Origin: Bubalus kerabau
Lineage: Eukaryota > Chordata > Mammalia > Artiodactyla > Bovidae
DNA length: 64,000 bases
Assembly: GCF_029407905.1 (NCBI RefSeq)
Contig: NC_073626.1
Coordinates: forward strand, 80,503,482 to 80,567,481
Direction of reading: 5' to 3'
Positions 61,436 through 64,000 of this stretch are shown here, piece by piece. The position numbers and the translations under genes are program-made. Numbering within the stretch: position 1 is the stretch's first letter; each line of letters opens with the position of its first letter. The notes under the pieces are model-generated. The model was not told the DNA's origin, searched no databases, and worked only from the letters and a program-made list of their open reading frames with translations.

Positions 61436-62518
61436 GTAATGAAAGTGAACTAACTCCAGCTAGTTTAACAGGCATACTCCAGACACCATCTTTGTATAAT
61501 GCCTAATGAATTAAATTCAACCAGTATTAATTCTGGGCTTCCCAGAGGGCACAGTGGTAAAGAATCTGCCTGCCAATGCAGGTAGATATAAGAAACGCAG
61601 GTTCAATACCTGACTCAGGAAGATCCCCTGGAATTGGAAATGGCAACCCACTCCAGTATTCTTGCCTGGCAAATTCCATGGGCAGAGGAGCCTGGCGGGC
61701 TACAGTCTATGGGGTGGCAAAGAGTTGGACACGACTGAACACAGCACACACATAGTATTAATAAAGTTTCTCTGACATCAAAGTGTTTGTACTACGTGTT
61801 AGGGTATTGATGTGGCTGCTTTAAATGTGACCAAATAAATAATACTAAAACCAAAGAGGCAGTTTCTTCTTTTCAGGTAGGAGTCTGGAGGGTAGAGGGT
61901 TTGGGGGTAAAAGCTGGTGTGCCTTCCATCCAGGGATCCAGTGATTTTGCTCCAGAGTTTGCCAGCTCCCAGGAAGTATGAAAGGGGTGAGCAGCTTCCT
62001 TTTAAGGATGATCCCTGGAATTTGACACATCATTTGTGTTTGCATTTTATTGATGGAAACTTAGTCATATAGTCTCTCCAAACTGAAATGGAAATGGAGA
62101 AACGCCTCTAGCTCTTAGGCCCTGTGCTGTGCTAAAACTTGGCATAATTTATTACTAAAAAGGAAGAAGAGAGAGGACATGGGAATGATTAGAAATCTCT
62201 GCCACAGCTGAATGCGGAGTACAAAATAAGCAAGTACAAAAGTAACTATAGTAACAGGAAGAATGCAAGAAGAGTTCACTCCAGGTTGATAGATAAACAC
62301 TGAAGTATAATTCAAGGATGAAAGAAATTTTGAAAGCTTACTTTCAGTACTTGTGAAAATCAGCTATTAAGGTAACATCATTCTTATAGGAGTTTTTGTT
62401 TGTTTTTCCCCATTACTCTAGTTTGGAATGGCATCTTCTTTCTGTTATCAAAGGTATTACATCAAATATTGTTGTTTCTTCCATAATCGTTGACAGTTCG
62501 TATTTTCTTCTTGGACAG
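61436..62518 (+). other. Intron 26
   Basis: One Bov-tA near the 5' end, otherwise not recognised. Confidence 0.8.
61532..61753 (+). mobile_element. Bov-tA SINE with target-site duplication
   Basis: gggcttcccagagggcac through ttggacacgactgaac. The repeat agtattaat occurs at 61523-61531 and 61754-61762. Confidence 0.92.
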
Positions 62519-62727
62519 AATCTGAAACTCTGTTACTGGTGGCGAGTCAGAGCCAGCTTGTTGCTGGCAATATGACCCAGAAGGGGTACTTTGTCTACCC
62601 AGTTATCCAACATGGTTCTCACATTGTGGCTGTTGATTTTGATTCAGTCAGTGGTCGTATCTTTTGGGCTGATGGAACTCAGGGTAAAATCTGGAGTGCG
62701 TTTCAAAATGGAACAGATAAAAAACTA
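62519..62727 (+). CDS. LRP2: Exon 27: YWTD propeller 3, first part
   Basis: A 209-nt exon, phase 1 to phase 0, with acceptor ttggacag and donor gtaagt. It opens the third propeller with LLLVASQSQLVAG, then HIVAVDFDSVSGRIFWADGT and WSAFQNGTDKKL. VAVDFDS-SGRIFW and WSAFQNGTD are LRP2 signatures. The middle segment is diverged. NMT and NGT are possible glycosylation sites. Confidence 0.95.
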
Positions 62728-63597
62728 GTAAGTACATAAGGACATGTCTACTGGCCTTTGATCTGACTAGTTCCCCAGTCTCAGGTCTATTTGCTGTTAA
62801 TCACCAGTGAGAGAAGGTCCTACCTTATCTTAAGTGGTTCTCATGTCTCCCTCTGGGCCATCCATACTTAAAAGCCCTGGATGTTCCTAACTCCTATCTG
62901 ATGGGATCTGAAGGGAGAGACTTGAATCTGAATACTAGGTTATATGATACAGAGACCTCATTGCATCTTGGAAGTCCCTTCTGCATTTTTTTTTTCCTAG
63001 TGGATAAAAAGACACAGGGGAGGTTGCTTTTCTTTCTTTTGTCTTTTAAAATATTTTTATAATTTATTATTTCTTTTCTATCTGGTTTATTATATAGGAT
63101 AGTGAATATAGTTCCCTGTGCTATACAATAGGACCTTGTAGTTGAAGTTGCTTTTCTTAGCTTTAATTCAGTTATGTTTCTTGATCAGTATCCCAGAGTT
63201 TCAATTTCTTCATCCTTGGTGGTTATGTTTCCTCTTCTCCTTAGAACTTTATTTTGTAATTGTTGGCTCTCAATCAATAAAGGCATTACTTTTGCCATGA
63301 GAGCACTGTAAAGTTTCATAGGGTGGCCAACTTAGCAAATGGATACAGTTTTTGTTTAATTGAAAAAATTCTGAAATCAAAACTCCACACTAATCCAACA
63401 ATAGAGTATTCAATTCTACACAATCTTGTAGATTTTCCCTAGAAAACCCTACTGTTTCTACATGGGAAGACCACATTTTCTAGTCCTCACGTGAGAGCAT
63501 AGGACAAGTTAGATGATACCTTAGTCTCAATTTTCATTTTATTTCTATGTTTGGATTATTTCTTGAGAGTTCACTTATTCTTCACTTTCGTCTTTAG
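62728..63597 (+). other. Intron 27
   Basis: It has a short reverse L1 3' fragment at 63040-63145 (gaatatagttccctgtgcta). Nothing else was recognised. Confidence 0.8.
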
Positions 63598-63782
63598 ATA
63601 CTTGACAGTGGTGTCAGCATGACTGGAAGTATTGCAGTAGATTGGATAGGACGCAATCTTTACTGGACAGACATTTCCCTGCGAACAATTGAAGTCGCGA
63701 AACTGGATGGGAGCCACAAGACTGTGCTGATTAGTGAAAACATAACAAATCTAGGGGGACTAGCAGTAGATCCCAGAGCTAC
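63598..63782 (+). CDS. LRP2: Exon 28: YWTD propeller 3, second part
   Basis: A 185-nt exon, phase 0 to phase 2, with acceptor tctttag and donor gtaaga. It encodes AVDWIGRNLYWTDISLRTIE, KLDGSHKTVLISENITN and LGGLAVDPRA. The canonical YWTD is present. The usual N-P-R-G-L-A turn reads N-L-G-G-L-A (63748-63765). It is the last exon in the window; the reading frame continues past 64000. Confidence 0.95.
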
Positions 63783-64000
63783 GTAAGACATTTTTTTTTT
63801 TCTTAAATATCATGTTGCCTTAACATTGTATGAGAAGAAATAACAGTAATGTGATGTGGCTAATACTCATTTCGCAGTATTTTAAGTGATCCCTTGTTTA
63901 GACATCTCTATATAAATGTTAGCCATACAGCTAGTTGTTGCTGTCTTCCTTTATCCAAATAATCTTCTTCATAAAGTACACAAGAGCAATTGATTGTTCA

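Larger units (their letters stand above)
1..64000 (+). other. LRP2: LRP2 (megalin)-type receptor gene, internal part (exons 2-28)
   Basis: One gene fills the window. It encodes the N-terminal third of a giant LDL-receptor-family endocytic receptor. The exon-by-exon order LA x7, EGF x2, YWTD propeller, EGF, YWTD propeller, EGF, LA x8, EGF x2, propeller start is that of LRP2, whose first two ligand-binding clusters hold seven and eight LA repeats. In LRP2 the LA clusters bind many filtered proteins at the apical surface of kidney and other epithelia, and the propellers help release ligand at acid pH. All 27 exons have AG/GT borders and matching phases (4,612 nt in total). The promoter, signal peptide, transmembrane segment and cytoplasmic tail are outside the window. 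The family assignment is very secure. Orthologue versus close paralogue is not, because the match to remembered human LRP2 is only about 70 percent by eye. Confidence 0.9.

Noticed and set aside
1..64000. CRISPR arrays, prokaryotic operons, tRNA or rRNA genes
   Set aside because: None seen. Spaced repeats are SINEs, tRNA-like parts are in SINEs, and the whole window has vertebrate intron-exon structure.

Overview
The window is one stretch of a bovid (cattle, sheep, goat or close relative) nuclear genome. The call rests on the interspersed repeats: BovB LINEs, many Bov-tA/BOV-A2 SINEs and CHR-2-type SINEs, a combination typical of ruminants. No second host gene, RNA gene or CRISPR array was found.

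The whole window lies inside one large plus-strand gene of the LDL-receptor family. I traced 27 consecutive coding exons (4,612 coding nt, about 1,537 residues) from 127 to 63782. Every exon has AG/GT borders, the reading phases match across all 26 junctions, and there is no in-frame stop. The domain order is seven LDLR class A (LA) repeats, two EGF modules, a YWTD beta-propeller (exons 11-14), an EGF module, a second propeller (exons 16-20), an EGF module plus eight LA repeats (exons 21-25), two EGF modules, and the start of a third propeller. This is the N-terminal third of LRP2 (megalin), the giant endocytic receptor of absorptive epithelia. The signal-peptide exon lies upstream, and the remaining propellers, LA clusters, transmembrane segment and tail lie downstream. 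Exon numbers (2-28) assume one upstream exon, as in human LRP2.

The protein matches human LRP2, as I remember it, only moderately, and unevenly from exon to exon. It also carries substitutions at normally fixed structural positions: an aspartate lost from a YWTD-type strand, a lone cysteine in propeller 1, two LA calcium-ligand Asp-to-Asn changes, and an EGF glycine changed to glutamate. It could therefore be a divergent LRP2 paralogue rather than LRP2 itself. That is the main open question.

The introns (11.1, 11.3 and 4.2 kb are the longest) are filled with repeats. A 2.56 kb BovB copy with a target-site duplication sits at 38540-41098, with inverted BovB copies at 31686-32636 and 44993-46462. 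These lie on both sides of exons 14-16 and could promote circular RNA formation or recombination.
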